Shown here piece after piece: positions 4,742 through 5,796 of a DNA stretch of 5,796 nucleotides (the first letter of the stretch is position 1; each line of letters opens with the position of its first letter). Below the pieces are notes generated by a model. It saw nothing but the letters and a program-made list of their open reading frames with translations. It was not told where the DNA came from and did no database searches. The position numbers and the translations under genes are program-made. Source of the DNA: Clostridia bacterium (GTDB taxonomy: Bacteria; Bacillota_A; Clostridia; Peptostreptococcales; JAAYPU01); NCBI GenBank assembly GCA_022360735.1, contig JAKSCF010000063.1:1-5796 (forward strand), in the 5' to 3' direction.

Positions 4742-5796
4742 TTGAATTTAAGTATCGTAAATGGAAAAGAAATAATGGACAGAGATAGTAAGGTTTACCC
4801 TAAGTTTGCTCGGATACCTTATTACCCTCTGGTAATAAAGAAAGGTTACGGTGCAATCATTGAAGATTATGATGGTAATAAATTTATTGATCTTCTTTCG
4901 GGTGCATCTTCGTTAAATACCGGACATAGCTGTCAAAGATTAAATCAAGCTATAAAAAAGCAAATCGATGACTTTGTATGTTATACTGCTGCATATTCTT
5001 ACTCTGAACCCCTTGTGGAATTATCGGAAATGCTTATAGATCTTACGCCGGGAGATTTTGAAAAGAAGGTTGCATTCGGTCTTTCCGGATCAGATGCTAA
5101 CGATGGCATGATTAAACTGGCAAGAGGTTTTACAGGAAGGTCAAAAATAATTTCTTTTGTTGGTTCTTACCACGGGTCCACCTATGGTGCATTGTCCCTT
5201 ACAGCACTGAGTTTAAATATGAGAAGAAAAATTGGACCCACCTTGCCGGATATTGAACATATAAAATATCCTGATTGCTATCGATGCTCCTATAACTGCC
5301 AAGTTGAAACCTGTGATTTAGAATGTATCAATGATTTTAAAACGGCTTTAAAAACTTACTTGCCGGCTGATGAAATTGCAGCTATTGTAATGGAACCCAT
5401 TGCAGGTGACGCTGGATTAATTGTTCCGCCTGAAAAATATATGAAAGCTATTTATCAACTATGTCAAGACAATGGCATCCTTTTCGTTAGTGAAGAAGTT
5501 CAACAAGGTTTTGGCAGAACAGGCAAATGGTTCTGCATAGAGCACTTTGATATTGTACCGGATATCATTGTTATGGGTAAATCAATGGCTTCCGGGCTTC
5601 CTATAAGTGCAATTGTCGGAAGAAGCGAAATAATGGACTCCCTTGATAAACCTGCCCATCTTTTTACAATGAGCGGCAATTCTCTAAGTTGTAGTGCAGC
5701 AATTGAAACCATTAAAATTATCAAAGATGAGAATTTACTGGAAAAATCCGAAATTCTTGGAGACTATGCAAAAAAAAGATTTGAAAAAATGCAAGA
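4742..5796 (+). CDS. Class III aminotransferase-family PLP enzyme, isoleucine 2-epimerase-like (3' end missing)
   Basis: The first 351 codons are present; related enzymes have about 450 residues. Seen are ARIPYYPLVI (23-32), DYDGNKFIDLLSGAS (42-56), GLSGSDAND (113-121) for phosphate binding, GSYHGSTYGA (141-150), NMRRKIGPTLP (159-169), MEPIAGDAG (217-225), EEVQQGFGRTGKW (251-263) and MGKSMASGLPISAIVG (278-293) with K280 as the PLP lysine. From memory, the SYHGSTYG, RKIGP and APAHLF-like segments and the Asp of GDAG resemble Lactobacillus buchneri isoleucine 2-epimerase more than ornithine or GABA aminotransferases. Amino acid racemase or epimerase activity is thus likely but unproven; a transaminase remains possible. 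Two oddities are visible. E251 stands where the family has the PLP-binding Asp of DEVQ. A cysteine cluster (C179, C182, C186, C191, C195) lies mid-protein. The gene sits 71 bp after the first aminotransferase, in the same sigma-54 operon, and starts at TTG. Confidence 0.85.
   Translation, partial: MNLSIVNGKEIMDRDSKVYPKFARIPYYPLVIKKGYGAIIEDYDGNKFIDLLSGASSLNTGHSCQRLNQAIKKQIDDFVCYTAAYSYSEPLVELSEMLIDLTPGDFEKKVAFGLSGSDANDGMIKLARGFTGRSKIISFVGSYHGSTYGALSLTALSLNMRRKIGPTLPDIEHIKYPDCYRCSYNCQVETCDLECINDFKTALKTYLPADEIAAIVMEPIAGDAGLIVPPEKYMKAIYQLCQDNGILFVSEEVQQGFGRTGKWFCIEHFDIVPDIIVMGKSMASGLPISAIVGRSEIMDSLDKPAHLFTMSGNSLSCSAAIETIKIIKDENLLEKSEILGDYAKKRFEKMQ

Noticed and set aside
5500..5724. 74-codon minus-strand frame inside the class III enzyme gene
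   Set aside because: It is antisense to a strongly conserved coding region and has no independent coding signal.

Overview
The window looks like chromosomal DNA from a low-GC anaerobic Firmicute, most likely a member of the Clostridia. The base composition is strongly AT-rich, Shine-Dalgarno sequences are strong and purine-rich, TTG and GTG starts are used, and a sigma-54 activator faces a near-consensus sigma-54 promoter, an arrangement common in amino-acid-fermenting clostridia. I cannot name a species.

Left part, minus strand. At the left edge is the 5' end of a gene for a small exported or membrane-anchored protein of unknown function (1-188). It is preceded by an unusual leader: a 13-codon upstream reading frame (195-236) that contains a perfect 11-bp hairpin, with a second long-range stem that would cover that frame's own Shine-Dalgarno. 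Next comes about 240 bp with no convincing gene, then a complete chloramphenicol acetyltransferase family gene (567-1202) with its own sigma-A-type promoter.

Central part, minus strand. A complete 583-residue sigma-54-dependent activator (1339-3090) has an unassigned N-terminal region, a PAS domain, an AAA+ domain with GAFTGA, and a Fis-type HTH.

Right part, plus strand. Across a 482-bp divergent intergenic region lies a sigma-54 promoter (TGGCAT-N5-TTGCT, 3452-3467) driving two PLP-enzyme genes. The first is a complete fold-type I aminotransferase related to HisC/CobD (3573-4670). The second is a class III aminotransferase-family protein (4742 to the right edge, truncated) that resembles the isoleucine 2-epimerase type of amino acid racemase.

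How it fits together (inference). The activator probably binds 19-bp sites of the form ATGT-N11-ACAT. One overlaps its own putative promoter (3112-3130). The other is centred about 160 bp upstream of the predicted sigma-54 start site (3306-3324), a normal enhancer distance. The activator would then switch on the two PLP enzymes in response to a ligand sensed by its N-terminal or PAS region. An epimerase-like enzyme beside a HisC/CobD-like aminotransferase suggests an inducible route for using or modifying an amino acid or D-amino acid. The substrate cannot be read from the sequence, and the rest of the operon lies beyond the right edge.
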